Under the pieces are notes generated by a model that saw nothing but the letters and a program-made list of their open reading frames with translations, searched no databases and was not told the DNA's origin. The position numbers and the translations under genes are program-made. Positions 54,538 through 63,772 of a DNA stretch of 64,000 nt are shown piece by piece; within the stretch, counting starts at the first letter, position 1, and each line of letters starts with the position of its first letter. The DNA is from Olivibacter domesticus (GTDB lineage Bacteria > Bacteroidota > Bacteroidia > Sphingobacteriales > Sphingobacteriaceae): NCBI RefSeq assembly GCF_900109575.1, contig NZ_FOAF01000011.1, positions 124,001 to 188,000 of the forward strand, given 5' to 3'.

Positions 54538-55971
54538 TTATTGTGAAGCTAGTGCATTTATGTAGACTTCGATATTTAAGTAACCAGGTTGCCCACTGCT
54601 TGGTAATAATGCATCTGATTGATCATTCGCATTCAGATCAAGTTTTTTTTCCCATACATCGGGAATACCATCACCGTCTGTATCTTTTAACGGCATTACT
54701 GCCGGGTAATTCCCCAATCCATCATTGGGTAAGGACACATCCGATTCCGTATAAATATATCGTCCCATCTCTCCTTTAGACCTTACCTCACTGATCATTA
54801 ACTGATCTACTTCGTCCCTTTGCGGCTGAATAGCACCTGCTTGTTGAGATACATAATCAAATGCCTGTGCTGCCGTCATAGTAGGCTGACTATATGGATA
54901 AGGAAAAGCTTGACTCATAAAATTAGAATCAGTCAAACCAGGATACCCTACAGAATCCACTGGAACAAGATCGCCATCGAGCAAACCATTTTTGTTCGCG
55001 TCGAAATAATTACCTGCGGCATATAGATAAAAGGTACCGGTGCCTCTTGAAAAAGGTGTTGTTTTAACAGGTGTAAGCGGACCGGAGACAAAATAATTAT
55101 TTATGACGTTAACTTGGGATATTCCAGCCGAACCACCCATAATGTAAGCATCACCAGAGACGGTATGCCCCATGGGATTATCTAAATTCCCCCAATTGTA
55201 AACCACGTTATTGACAAATTCATTATAGCCTTTCACTTTTGGATTTCTCGTTTTATTACTTGTGTAAAGGCTTTTCAAGATACTGATTCTTCCATTACTT
55301 GTTTGAATCAGTCCCCCGGCCGAATGATTATGCCGATGAAGTCCTTGCCCGATGATCGAATTTTGAATGGTAATACTATCGGGTTCATAACCTTTATTAT
55401 CCCAATTTATTGAAAAAACCTCATCTTGCCCCCAAGAGAATGATACATGATCGAAAATCATATTTTTACCGTTGGCTACACCCGAAGCATCATCACTACG
55501 AGAAGCACCGCCATTTACACCTAATCTTATTCTTAAATAACGTGTTATCGAATTATTTGCACCCGTAAAGGTCGCTTTCCTTCCATAGAGCACCACTCCT
55601 TTTCCTGGAGCTGTTTGACCGGCTATTGTTGTATTGGCGGCCACGCTTAAATTAGATTGTAATCGGATTATGCCACTTACTGCAAAGACAACAAATCGAC
55701 CAGGTTGACTGACGGCATCGCGAAATGAGCCGGGGCCGCTATCGTTTAAATTGTTAACTATATAAATTGAAGGATTTTCTGCTCCCCGAGCGCCTAGCGC
55801 ATACTTTCCAAATCCCTCTGCTTCTGGAAAAGCTAACAAGCGTGCATCTTGCATAACCTCGCCTTGTTGCACGGCCATTTTTTCACATGACGATAATACG
55901 ACAGCTAGCCCTAATAAGCCAATACTTTGCCTTAAGAGCCTGTTGGTGAATAGAATTGGGTTCATTTTCAT
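54538..55971 (-). CDS. PL1-family pectate lyase (lipoprotein)
   Basis: Cleaves polygalacturonate by beta-elimination. It has 477 residues with a lipoprotein signal (LLGLAVVLSSC, Cys 29). It begins AFPEAEGFGKYALGARGAEN and IYIVNNLNDSGPGSFRDAVS, the pattern of the PL1 beta-helix group found in Bacteroidota. The helix core has NTTIAGQTAPGKGVVLYGRK, SITRYLRIRLGVNGG, DDASGVANGKNMIFDHVSFS (calcium-site region) and FVNNVVYNWGN. The C-terminus carries a Ca-binding segment DTDGDGIPDVWEKKLDLNAN, as in thrombospondin-3-like repeats. It lies between GH43-like and GH28 genes with short gaps, in the pectin operon. Confidence 0.9.
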   Translation of the reverse strand: MKMNPILFTNRLLRQSIGLLGLAVVLSSCEKMAVQQGEVMQDARLLAFPEAEGFGKYALGARGAENPSIYIVNNLNDSGPGSFRDAVSQPGRFVVFAVSGIIRLQSNLSVAANTTIAGQTAPGKGVVLYGRKATFTGANNSITRYLRIRLGVNGGASRSDDASGVANGKNMIFDHVSFSWGQDEVFSINWDNKGYEPDSITIQNSIIGQGLHRHNHSAGGLIQTSNGRISILKSLYTSNKTRNPKVKGYNEFVNNVVYNWGNLDNPMGHTVSGDAYIMGGSAGISQVNVINNYFVSGPLTPVKTTPFSRGTGTFYLYAAGNYFDANKNGLLDGDLVPVDSVGYPGLTDSNFMSQAFPYPYSQPTMTAAQAFDYVSQQAGAIQPQRDEVDQLMISEVRSKGEMGRYIYTESDVSLPNDGLGNYPAVMPLKDTDGDGIPDVWEKKLDLNANDQSDALLPSSGQPGYLNIEVYINALASQ

Positions 55972-55993
55972 TTGGTTTATAATGGTTATTTAA

Positions 55994-57082
55994 TTAGTAT
56001 TCGCATTTAAAAATGAAAGCACTTGATGTTTCATACTTCCCCCCTTGTGAAGCGCCAAATAACCATGTTGGTTTACTGTTGTCGTCTAACAGCAGCATGG
56101 GCCGTTCCAATCGCCCATATCGTTTAAGATGGGCTGGTGCTGGGGGTTCGTGTACATAATAGCTTAAAGCTTGATAAGCTATTTGCGGTTCTGACCAATG
56201 TACACCATCTTGCGATTCCATTATTAATCCTACATCATGATTAAACACCCCCATATCTCGTGCGATCATTTTGTAAGTACCCCCCTCCCGCCATACAAAA
56301 GCATCTTCAAATTGTCGATTAGCCCCTTTTGACGAAAAATCAATTACCGGATTATGCTCATATTTCTTATAAGGTCCTTCCGGCTGATCAGCAAAAGCAA
56401 GTCCGTATTTTCTATTTCCCCGTATGGCTCCTTTTGCAGTTTCGTAATCTTTCGTATTCCAAGATTTATAATAAAGCCAGCTATTCCCATCTTCACCCTT
56501 CACCCAGGCAGGATTGGTAGTGCAATGATCATCCCAAGCGCCTTCCGCTCCAGGTAATAAAATGGGTGCGTCACTGCGCTTCCAGGGGCCGAAAATTGAA
56601 TCCGCAATGGCAAGACCAATGCGCTTCGTATTGGTCTTGCCATTCGCATTGCCCATGTAGAAAAGATAATATTTGTCGTCAATTTTTTTAATCAAGGGAT
56701 TATGACAAGTAGTAGCATCCCAATAACCTGCACCACGTGGCGCCAGCACGGTTTGCAGCACTTCAAAAGGTTGATCAAGCGCCTCCGCTACCGCATGTGC
56801 AATTTCGGATCCATTAATCCAGCCGCTCATACCTAAAGACTTTTTCCATCGAGAGAAAAAAACGTGTGTTTTACCATCCGGTGCGATAATCGGGCTATTA
56901 CACCACACGTAGTAATCTGGGAGTTCTAGTGCTCTGCCAATTGGCACAAGTTTTTTGCAAAAAGCGGATTCACTACCTATTATACTCTTGTCTTTAGCCC
57001 AAAGAGGAGCACGCTGTTGTAGAAGAGCTCCAGCTAAAGAGAAAGATAAGGTATGAATAAAGTCTTTCCTTGTATAACTCAT
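55994..57082 (-). CDS. GH43-like five-bladed beta-propeller hydrolase
   Basis: Predicted exo-acting glycosidase of the GH43/GH117-like propeller class; in pectin loci these remove arabinose, galactose or unsaturated sugars. It has 362 residues. The N-terminus TRKDFIHTLSFSLAGALL looks like a degenerate Tat or Sec signal with one Arg. Blade motifs include CNSPIIAPDGKTHVFFSRWK, GYWDATTCHNPLIKKIDDKY, YLFYMGNANGKTN, WDDHCTTNPAWVKGEDGNSW and FEDAFVWREGGTYKMIARDM. Acidic residues at the ends of these motifs are the likely catalytic set. The ATG overlaps the PL22 stop by 4 bp (ATGA), so the two are translationally coupled. Confidence 0.82.
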   Translation of the reverse strand: MSYTRKDFIHTLSFSLAGALLQQRAPLWAKDKSIIGSESAFCKKLVPIGRALELPDYYVWCNSPIIAPDGKTHVFFSRWKKSLGMSGWINGSEIAHAVAEALDQPFEVLQTVLAPRGAGYWDATTCHNPLIKKIDDKYYLFYMGNANGKTNTKRIGLAIADSIFGPWKRSDAPILLPGAEGAWDDHCTTNPAWVKGEDGNSWLYYKSWNTKDYETAKGAIRGNRKYGLAFADQPEGPYKKYEHNPVIDFSSKGANRQFEDAFVWREGGTYKMIARDMGVFNHDVGLIMESQDGVHWSEPQIAYQALSYYVHEPPAPAHLKRYGRLERPMLLLDDNSKPTWLFGASQGGKYETSSAFIFKCEY

Positions 57083-58344
57083 TTTTTTGTGTTTCTACTG
57101 ATTTCAACCGCATAAATTCCTTCGAAGCCTTCAAAGTTGGCTCGAAAAATAACCCATTTGCCGTCTGGCGAATAATGGACATTTGGTTCAAGCTTATAAT
57201 TATGATGTTTCATATTCACCAGTTTTTCCGACTTGAAATGCCCATCTTCCGGTGTAAAAAGATAAATATATTTCCCATCGGGAGCTTTAGCGACTGCAGA
57301 AGGTTCACCGCCATCACCTGCAAACGTTCGACCATCATGCGCCGATGTAAAATGTACCGACCACTCATTCCGTTGCAGTTGATACTTTTTTTCTTCTCCG
57401 TTTTCTAAGTTGGTGCCGCCCACATAAAATGTTTCCCCTCTAGGTAGTTGCAAATCAAACCAAATATATTTACCATCTTTACTAAACCATTCATGACCAG
57501 CAATTTCCATATCCATGGTTCTCTTATGAATTAATTTAGGTTCCTCTCGCTTTTCTACATCAATAGTCCAAATCCGATCTACTTTATGCCATGGTCCTTC
57601 ATGACAAAACATTAAAAGCGTTGGATCCGTGGGGGAAAATTGCACGTGGTTCAACCAAGCATTATCCGTGAAGACCTTTTGCAATTGCTTCTTTTTAATG
57701 TCAATGGTAAATAAAGTACGAGGAAGCTTGGCCTCATATATTCTATTGAAATATTGGTGTTTTTCGGGGTTCTGTTTAAAGATTTCTTTTTCCTTCTCGG
57801 TAGCATAAACACCTCCAAGCAACGTGCCGTCGGCATTTACAGTGGAGATAGATCCCTTGAAATCTGCTGGAAAAACGTAAAGCAATTCTCTTAGCCCAGT
57901 TTTTACATCCACCGAAAACACGCTGTCTAGGCATTGATAATAAGCCTTTCCGGTTTGCTTATTTACTATCTCTCCTTGAATATTGGATTTTTCGTGCGTT
58001 AACTGTTTTACGGCCAGTGTAGAAAGATTAACCGTGTATAACTGCTTATCCTTCACATTTAGGTTGTAAATTTCCTGCGCTTTCGTTTTCAGTTCACCTA
58101 CATATCTTTCTTTCTGCCGCTCATTACTTCCATAAAAAACCATTTCATTGCCCACAAAAGGATTATTGTGAAAATAGAAGCTTAAATTAATCCCAGGCCT
58201 TCTTACTAGACGAATAACCCGATGATTGGTTGTCTTGTCAATCCATTCATCAGGCATCTGCTGTCCGCCTGTTTCCAGTAGCGGCTGTGCCTTTAAGGCT
58301 ATCACTTGTGAAAGCAAAAGGATCATCAATAAAAGTTTTTTCAT
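57079..58344 (-). CDS. PL22 oligogalacturonate lyase
   Basis: Splits short unsaturated oligogalacturonides into 5-keto-4-deoxyuronate. It has 421 residues with a signal peptide (MKKLLLMILLLSQVIALKAQ). It is a seven-bladed propeller with the family start MPDEWIDKTTNHRVIRLVRR, NNPFVGNEMVFYGSNE, GHEWFSKDGKYIWFDLQLPR (metal-binding His) and MKHHNYKLEPNVHYSPDGKW (further metal-ligand His residues). Classical members are cytoplasmic; the signal peptide here indicates a periplasmic form. It follows susD with repeat R7 between and is coupled to the GH43-like gene. Confidence 0.92.
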   Translation of the reverse strand: MKKLLLMILLLSQVIALKAQPLLETGGQQMPDEWIDKTTNHRVIRLVRRPGINLSFYFHNNPFVGNEMVFYGSNERQKERYVGELKTKAQEIYNLNVKDKQLYTVNLSTLAVKQLTHEKSNIQGEIVNKQTGKAYYQCLDSVFSVDVKTGLRELLYVFPADFKGSISTVNADGTLLGGVYATEKEKEIFKQNPEKHQYFNRIYEAKLPRTLFTIDIKKKQLQKVFTDNAWLNHVQFSPTDPTLLMFCHEGPWHKVDRIWTIDVEKREEPKLIHKRTMDMEIAGHEWFSKDGKYIWFDLQLPRGETFYVGGTNLENGEEKKYQLQRNEWSVHFTSAHDGRTFAGDGGEPSAVAKAPDGKYIYLFTPEDGHFKSEKLVNMKHHNYKLEPNVHYSPDGKWVIFRANFEGFEGIYAVEISRNTKK

Positions 58345-58363
58345 TTGTTTACTTTTTTTTTAT

Positions 58364-58547
58364 GTACCTTTTTTCCGCAAAAAGGTACCGAAAAACTCCT
58401 GGCTGCAAATCTTCTTTCAAAGTTAGCCTAGCTACTTAGCTTGTGCTACCCAAAGATTTGGAGGCCAGTATTTAGCTAACGAACAACTATTCCCTCGAGA
58501 CCTTTCAGTGGTAACGAATACTGTAAATCGTCATCTGCATTCCTTTG
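58364..58547 (-). repeat. Hairpin-headed leader repeat, copy R7
   Basis: The hairpin GTACCTTTTT-tccgc-AAAAAGGTAC is at 58364-58388. The body CTCCTGGCTGCAAATCTTCT, GCTACTTAGCTTGTGCTACC, GATTTGGAGGCCAGTATTTA and GCTAACGAACAACTATTCC follows, with the AAATCGTCATC tail shared with R4. It lies 20 bp upstream of the PL22 ATG, within the operon after susD. Confidence 0.75.
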
Positions 58548-58627
58548 AGTTTATTAAAAACCTTATGTCTCAACATGAAAGGCAGCGGAAGACTACTTAA
58601 CGAATCAACTACTCAACATTTACCCTT

Positions 58628-60133
58628 TTAATATCCTGCATTCTGTGTATAAACGCCCGGTTTAGCATCAATCTCAGCCTGCGGAATAGGATATAATGTA
58701 TAATTCAACTGAAACGGATCAATACGTGACTGCACATCTTCTTTTTCTATCCAGTTTGTCATTACCTGCTCTACCAGGCCACTGCGTGTCAGATCATGCC
58801 ATCTTGATCCTTCTGCAGCAAATTCCTTTCTACGCTCTTCCATTAAGCCCGCCAAGTCAACCTGGCTTGTAGGAGCTAAGCCTGCTCTGGCACGCACGCG
58901 ATTAACAACCTCATCTACCTCTTGCTGTGATCCAGATGCCCCGTGCAGGGTGCATTCTGCCTTTAACATTAAAATATCCGTAAAACGCCAAACAATGAAA
59001 TTGATAGGCCAATCTTCCCGATTATTGGGTACGCGTGACAAATCAATGTATTTTTTAAAGAACGAACGTTGCTCCGCAGCTCCATTGAAGACATAACCTG
59101 TTTGAATCGAAAAGCTTTTGCGTATATCTCCCGGTTCATAAGCATTCAACAGATCGTTAGACACTGGCCTAATGGTAAGTCCGCCCTGATTAGGATGTCC
59201 ATTGGCATTGAACCAGGTGTCTGGCGCTAACAACCAAGCAAAAGTACCTCCCGCCACGGGATTCTGTCCTGTTGTATACTGGATGTCGAATACGACTTCA
59301 CTGTTGTATTCATTGTCATATGAAAAGATCGATGTGTAAGCACCAGCACCTTCTAGGAAGTGATATTCTCCTGAGTTAATCACTTCATCGAGTAAGGAAG
59401 CTGCCTCTTGCCAATCGTTAGTGGCTAAACCAGCACCGTTCACCCCTAAGTTAGGCCCCGAGCGCGTCATGTATACCAAGGCCAACAAGCTACGTGCTGC
59501 CGCATTCGTTGCGCGGCCTCGATCGACACCTGCATAAGCGCTGTTAGCTGGCAACAATGGAATAGCCGTTTGGAGGTCAGCAATAATAAAATCATAAATC
59601 GCCGCAATATCACTTTGCGGAATAGCAGCCGCTTCACTAGCGGTAATGACGCGATCAACCAGCGGAACCCTTCCGAACCAACGTAGCAAATCGAAATATA
59701 AGAAAGCCCGTAAGAATCGGGCCTCCCCTTGCAGTCGACCACGCAACGCTTCATCTGTTACGATGCTTCCATTTTTCTCCAATTGCTCGAGTAATACATT
59801 GGCGCGATTGATACCATTGTAATTGGTTAACCAAGCCTCTGCAACATAAGGGTTGGCCACCAGGTTACGATGAAATCCGTTAATACCTTCCCAATCCCGC
59901 ACGCCACCATCAGATACGGCATACAAATTATCGGAGCGCGTTTCCGACAAATTCAACTGCCGATCAGGATAACCCCGCAAAGTTGAATATATAGCATTTG
60001 CACCTTGAATAAAATCGTTTGGAATAGCATAAAAAGTTTCCGTTGTAGGGTCGGAAATAGGTTGTTGATCGAGCTCCTTTTCACAACTTGTGAAGATCCC
60101 GAGAGCCAAAAAAGCTAAAAAAATCTTGTTCAT
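58628..60133 (-). CDS. SusD/RagB-family nutrient-binding lipoprotein
   Basis: Surface lipoprotein partner of the SusC at 60194-63445. It has 501 residues from the ATG at 60133; a GTG one codon earlier is unlikely. The signal FLAFLALGIFTSC gives Cys about 17. SusD features are GEARFLRAFLYFDLLRWFGR, AARSLLALVYMTRSGPNLGV, IVWRFTDILMLKAECTLHGA, VNRVRARAGLAP, EERRKEFAAEGSRWHDLTRS and the ending LYPIPQAEIDAKPGVYTQNAGY. It lies 60 bp after susC. The enzymes that follow are all pectin-active, so homogalacturonan or rhamnogalacturonan fragments are the expected ligand. Confidence 0.96.
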   Translation of the reverse strand: MNKIFLAFLALGIFTSCEKELDQQPISDPTTETFYAIPNDFIQGANAIYSTLRGYPDRQLNLSETRSDNLYAVSDGGVRDWEGINGFHRNLVANPYVAEAWLTNYNGINRANVLLEQLEKNGSIVTDEALRGRLQGEARFLRAFLYFDLLRWFGRVPLVDRVITASEAAAIPQSDIAAIYDFIIADLQTAIPLLPANSAYAGVDRGRATNAAARSLLALVYMTRSGPNLGVNGAGLATNDWQEAASLLDEVINSGEYHFLEGAGAYTSIFSYDNEYNSEVVFDIQYTTGQNPVAGGTFAWLLAPDTWFNANGHPNQGGLTIRPVSNDLLNAYEPGDIRKSFSIQTGYVFNGAAEQRSFFKKYIDLSRVPNNREDWPINFIVWRFTDILMLKAECTLHGASGSQQEVDEVVNRVRARAGLAPTSQVDLAGLMEERRKEFAAEGSRWHDLTRSGLVEQVMTNWIEKEDVQSRIDPFQLNYTLYPIPQAEIDAKPGVYTQNAGY

Positions 60134-60193
60134 CACCTGTATATTTTTATAAAATGATTGTCTCTATTTCTATAGATAAGCTTCAGCCTATCA

Positions 60194-63100
60194 TTAAAAG
60201 GTTACGTTAAGTCCAAAAATAAGCGACTTAGGAATTGGCAAACCACCGTAATCACCCGCTTCCGGGAATTGTGTACTGCCACTTAAGTTGGTATTCGTTG
60301 CTTCCGGATTAAAGCCTCCGTCATATTTGTCATGGCCGAAGAAATTCTCCGCCGTTACGAAAACCCGCGCGCCCTTAAATGTTGTTTTTGGTATAACCCG
60401 TCCCAAGTCATATCCCAAAGTAATATTGCGTACGCGTATATAATCTGAGGGATAAAACCAATCCGTATTCTTGACACGGCCAAAGGTTCCGGTGGTTTTT
60501 CCCACTTCACCTGCTCCAGGATCTTCAGGCGATCGCCAGCGATCACGCCAACTGCCTAATACGTTGTCGACAAGGCCTGTACCTGTTCTATTAACAGCCC
60601 GACCAAATAGGGAGTAGATACCGCCACCCCACTGTCCTTGCACCAGTACGCTCAGATCAAAACCTTTATAACGAAAAGTATTGGTAATACCCCAGGTATA
60701 TTTCGGGTTTGGCTGACCTACAATAACACGGTCATTTTCGTTAATCACTCCATCGCCATTCGCATCAAAATATTTGGGATCTCCGGCCGTTTGATTTCCG
60801 AATAAGGGAACGCCATTATCAATGTCTGCTTGCGACAAAATTCCCTCTTGCCTGACAACGTAGATGCTATACATCGGATCGCCAACACGAAGGATACTAT
60901 GTGAAATATCGAAAGAAGACGGAATCAGGATTTGTGATTGTCCATTCGGCAAGGAGATCAATTTATTGCTATTATGACTAAGATTGAAGGATGTGCTCCA
61001 CTGAAAGGCATCAGCAGCACCTGTTATATTTTGGCTGTTGATTTCCAATTCCCAGCCCCTATTACGTACACTTCCAGCATTATCCAATGAGGAGGCAAAG
61101 CCTGTAATCTGCGATATCGGCACATTCAACAATAAACCGGTACTCTTGCGGTCATAGTAATCAACCGTAGCAGTAATCCGGTTGTTGAGAAAACCAAGAT
61201 CAACCCCTACGTCAAAGGTATTCGACTTTTCCCAGGTTAGATTCGGATTATAAATACCGCTTGGTGCCAGACCTGTCACGAGTTGGCCTCCCAAAGAATA
61301 AGCGTAGTTACCTAACAACGATAAACTACTATAGTCGCCTATATTGTAATTACCCGATTTACCCCAACTGGCCCGAAACTTTAAATCGCTCAAGGTACCA
61401 CTGATTCCTTTCATAAAATCTTCCTGAGAAACGCGCCAACCTACAGAAGCTGATGGGAACCAACCCCATTTGGTATTCGCACCAAATCGGGAAGAACCAT
61501 CACGTCTTGCAGAAACACTCAATAGATATTTATCCTGGTACGCATATTGTAAACGCCCAAAATAAGAAAGCAATACATTTTTCGTTTCGGTAGTATTTCC
61601 AGTTACTCCAAGTGCATAATTCAAGGTGGTAATGGTGCTGCTTCCATAGCCATTTTGTGAAGACATAGTAGCGTTATCCAATTTATCCGAATTATAAGAA
61701 AATCCAAGTAACGCAGAGATGTTATGATCTTCGGCTAGCGTTTTATTATAACTTAAGGTATTTTCGTTTACCAGTGTTTGTCTTCTAAAGGTACTATACG
61801 TTCCAGAGGTACGCTTCGTTAGATCCGACTGTCTATTTGGTAGGCTACCAGTGATTGTAAATGGGACATAACGTTTAAACGTGTTATCGACATGATCCAA
61901 ATTAAGAGTCGTTTTAAAATTCAGTCCGTCAATAAGCTGATAATCTGCAAATAGTGAACCTACCGTCCGAAACCGTTTGGTAGCAGCCAAGGTCTGTTCT
62001 AATTTCCCAACAGGGCTATTGGCTGAGGTGCTCCAGCGATACTGTGCATTGTCGCCTACATTCGGATACAAGCCGGCGCTCGCTTCCTGTACTGGTGTAA
62101 ATGAGACTAATTGATGTAAAATATTATCTTTTCCTTCAATACCAGGATCGTTATTGATAGAATAGGTTGGTGTTAAGTTGATACCGAATGTGAGCTTATC
62201 ATTGGCTTTCACTTCCACATTAGCGCGGGCTGAATAAGAGGTAAAATCCTGTTCTTTTACCATCCCTTGTTGCCCATTATAATTACCCGACACATAATAT
62301 TTTACGGCATCTGTACCGCCGCTAGCTGACAGCTGATAATTCTGTACTAGGCCTTTTCGGAAAGTCTCATCTTGCCAGTCGATCATATTCAGTCCAGGAT
62401 AACCGGGCTGTAGCCAACGGTCGTCAATCATATAATTGGTATTCACCTGATCTGCCGTCAACCCTAATATTTGTCGTCTCTCCTCAGATGTTTGATTGGC
62501 TGTTCGGCCTGCACCGGAAGTTATCCATTGGTAATCGATCATTTCGATAGCCCGATCGATCCATTCTGGTCCACTTAACATATCGAGTTTTTTGCTCCGC
62601 TCATTATAGCCCACATAAGTATTCAAATTAATCGAAGGTTTTCCGGATTTTCCTTTTTTGGTGGTAATGATAACCACTCCATTTGCTGCCCGTGAACCAT
62701 ATATGGCCGCTGATGAAGCATCTTTCAGCACCTGAATGGACTCAATGTCATTCGGATTAATATTATCCAAGGGGTTCCCTGAGGAATAGCCACCGTTTGC
62801 ATTAGGTGTTGCTCCCGAAAGAGGGAAACCATCCAAAACGTAAAGCGGCTCGTTCCCAGCAGATATAGAACCAACGCCACGTACCTGTACACTCATTCCC
62901 TGCCCAGGATTTCCCGTCGTTTGCTTTACACGAACACCTGCCATCTGCCCGGTCAAAGCCTGATCGACGCGTGGAAGCGGCCGTTCGGCCAATTTTTCGG
63001 TATTCATAGAGCTTACTGCTCCCGTAATATTTCCACGCTTTTGTTGTCCATATCCCACTACTACTACTTCATCCAAACCCTGGCTGTCTCCCTCTAGAGT

Positions 63101-63445
63101 AACATTTAAAACAGGACCTGTAACCGCTACCTCTTTTGATTTATGTCCAACGAAGGAAAAAATCAAGATTTCATTCTGCGCAGCTTGAATGGCAAAATTT
63201 CCATTAGCATCCGTGCTCGTTCCACCCTTTTTCCCCTTTACAAGCACCGACACTCCTGGTAAGACCTGCCCATCCTGAGCACTTACCACTTTTCCCTTTA
63301 CCGTTTCCTGTGCCCATAGGCTAATTGGAAAACTAAATAACATCAGGCACAAGAAAAACCACCCAATCCCTCTCTGTATTACAAGTGCGTGTACTTGTAG
63401 TCGCCGTGTCTGGTTTCTTTCTGATTTTTGGTTCATATTACACAT
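60194..63445 (-). CDS. SusC/RagA-type TonB-dependent receptor (no STN domain)
   Basis: A 1083-residue outer-membrane importer heading the pectin operon. After a signal segment (GIGWFFLCLMLFSFPISLWA) come a carboxypeptidase-like domain (about 48-125: KGKVVSAQDGQVLPGVSVLV), the signature LDEVVVVGYGQQKRGNITGA, the plug motif VLKDASSAAIYGSRAANGVV, and a barrel ending FGLNVTF. No STN domain and no sigma/FecR pair nearby. Regulation probably runs through the operator at 63585-63629. A second ATG at 63436 is also possible. It is followed by susD, PL22, GH43-like, PL1 and GH28. Confidence 0.96.
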   Translation of the reverse strand: MCNMNQKSERNQTRRLQVHALVIQRGIGWFFLCLMLFSFPISLWAQETVKGKVVSAQDGQVLPGVSVLVKGKKGGTSTDANGNFAIQAAQNEILIFSFVGHKSKEVAVTGPVLNVTLEGDSQGLDEVVVVGYGQQKRGNITGAVSSMNTEKLAERPLPRVDQALTGQMAGVRVKQTTGNPGQGMSVQVRGVGSISAGNEPLYVLDGFPLSGATPNANGGYSSGNPLDNINPNDIESIQVLKDASSAAIYGSRAANGVVIITTKKGKSGKPSINLNTYVGYNERSKKLDMLSGPEWIDRAIEMIDYQWITSGAGRTANQTSEERRQILGLTADQVNTNYMIDDRWLQPGYPGLNMIDWQDETFRKGLVQNYQLSASGGTDAVKYYVSGNYNGQQGMVKEQDFTSYSARANVEVKANDKLTFGINLTPTYSINNDPGIEGKDNILHQLVSFTPVQEASAGLYPNVGDNAQYRWSTSANSPVGKLEQTLAATKRFRTVGSLFADYQLIDGLNFKTTLNLDHVDNTFKRYVPFTITGSLPNRQSDLTKRTSGTYSTFRRQTLVNENTLSYNKTLAEDHNISALLGFSYNSDKLDNATMSSQNGYGSSTITTLNYALGVTGNTTETKNVLLSYFGRLQYAYQDKYLLSVSARRDGSSRFGANTKWGWFPSASVGWRVSQEDFMKGISGTLSDLKFRASWGKSGNYNIGDYSSLSLLGNYAYSLGGQLVTGLAPSGIYNPNLTWEKSNTFDVGVDLGFLNNRITATVDYYDRKSTGLLLNVPISQITGFASSLDNAGSVRNRGWELEINSQNITGAADAFQWSTSFNLSHNSNKLISLPNGQSQILIPSSFDISHSILRVGDPMYSIYVVRQEGILSQADIDNGVPLFGNQTAGDPKYFDANGDGVINENDRVIVGQPNPKYTWGITNTFRYKGFDLSVLVQGQWGGGIYSLFGRAVNRTGTGLVDNVLGSWRDRWRSPEDPGAGEVGKTTGTFGRVKNTDWFYPSDYIRVRNITLGYDLGRVIPKTTFKGARVFVTAENFFGHDKYDGGFNPEATNTNLSGSTQFPEAGDYGGLPIPKSLIFGLNVTF

Positions 63446-63584
63446 GGTTAAAATAATTATTTACGTAAGAAGCCGATAAACTTCTTTAGCAAGCCTGTTT
63501 GTTGTGTTATCTGCGTATCTTTTTATGCGAGTTATTTACCCTTTGGTTAGCTTGATGGTCTTATAGGACGTTCTTTGCTAGTTA

Positions 63585-63629
63585 CAATATTAAAGAGCCC
63601 GAGAATCGCCTGCATCCTGTGGTGTCCTG
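63585..63629 (-). promoter_or_regulatory. Promoter with CAGGA-type direct-repeat operator (site 7)
   Basis: Minus strand: CAGGACACCACAGG (63629-63616), with a third CAGG at 63612-63609, then TAATATTG (63592-63585), one base off the -7 consensus and 24 bp below the repeat. It lies 171 bp upstream of the susC ATG. Confidence 0.6.
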
Positions 63630-63772
63630 TTTAAAATAGGCAACACGCTATAAAAATCAATCACAGGCACTTTAAAGGCATCTTTTAACTTTAAATTAAA
63701 CTACGCAATCGATTCCGGAATCGCTGAGTGCTGAGACGTCGAAGTAGTTCAGTAGGATTAACGAATTTAGCG

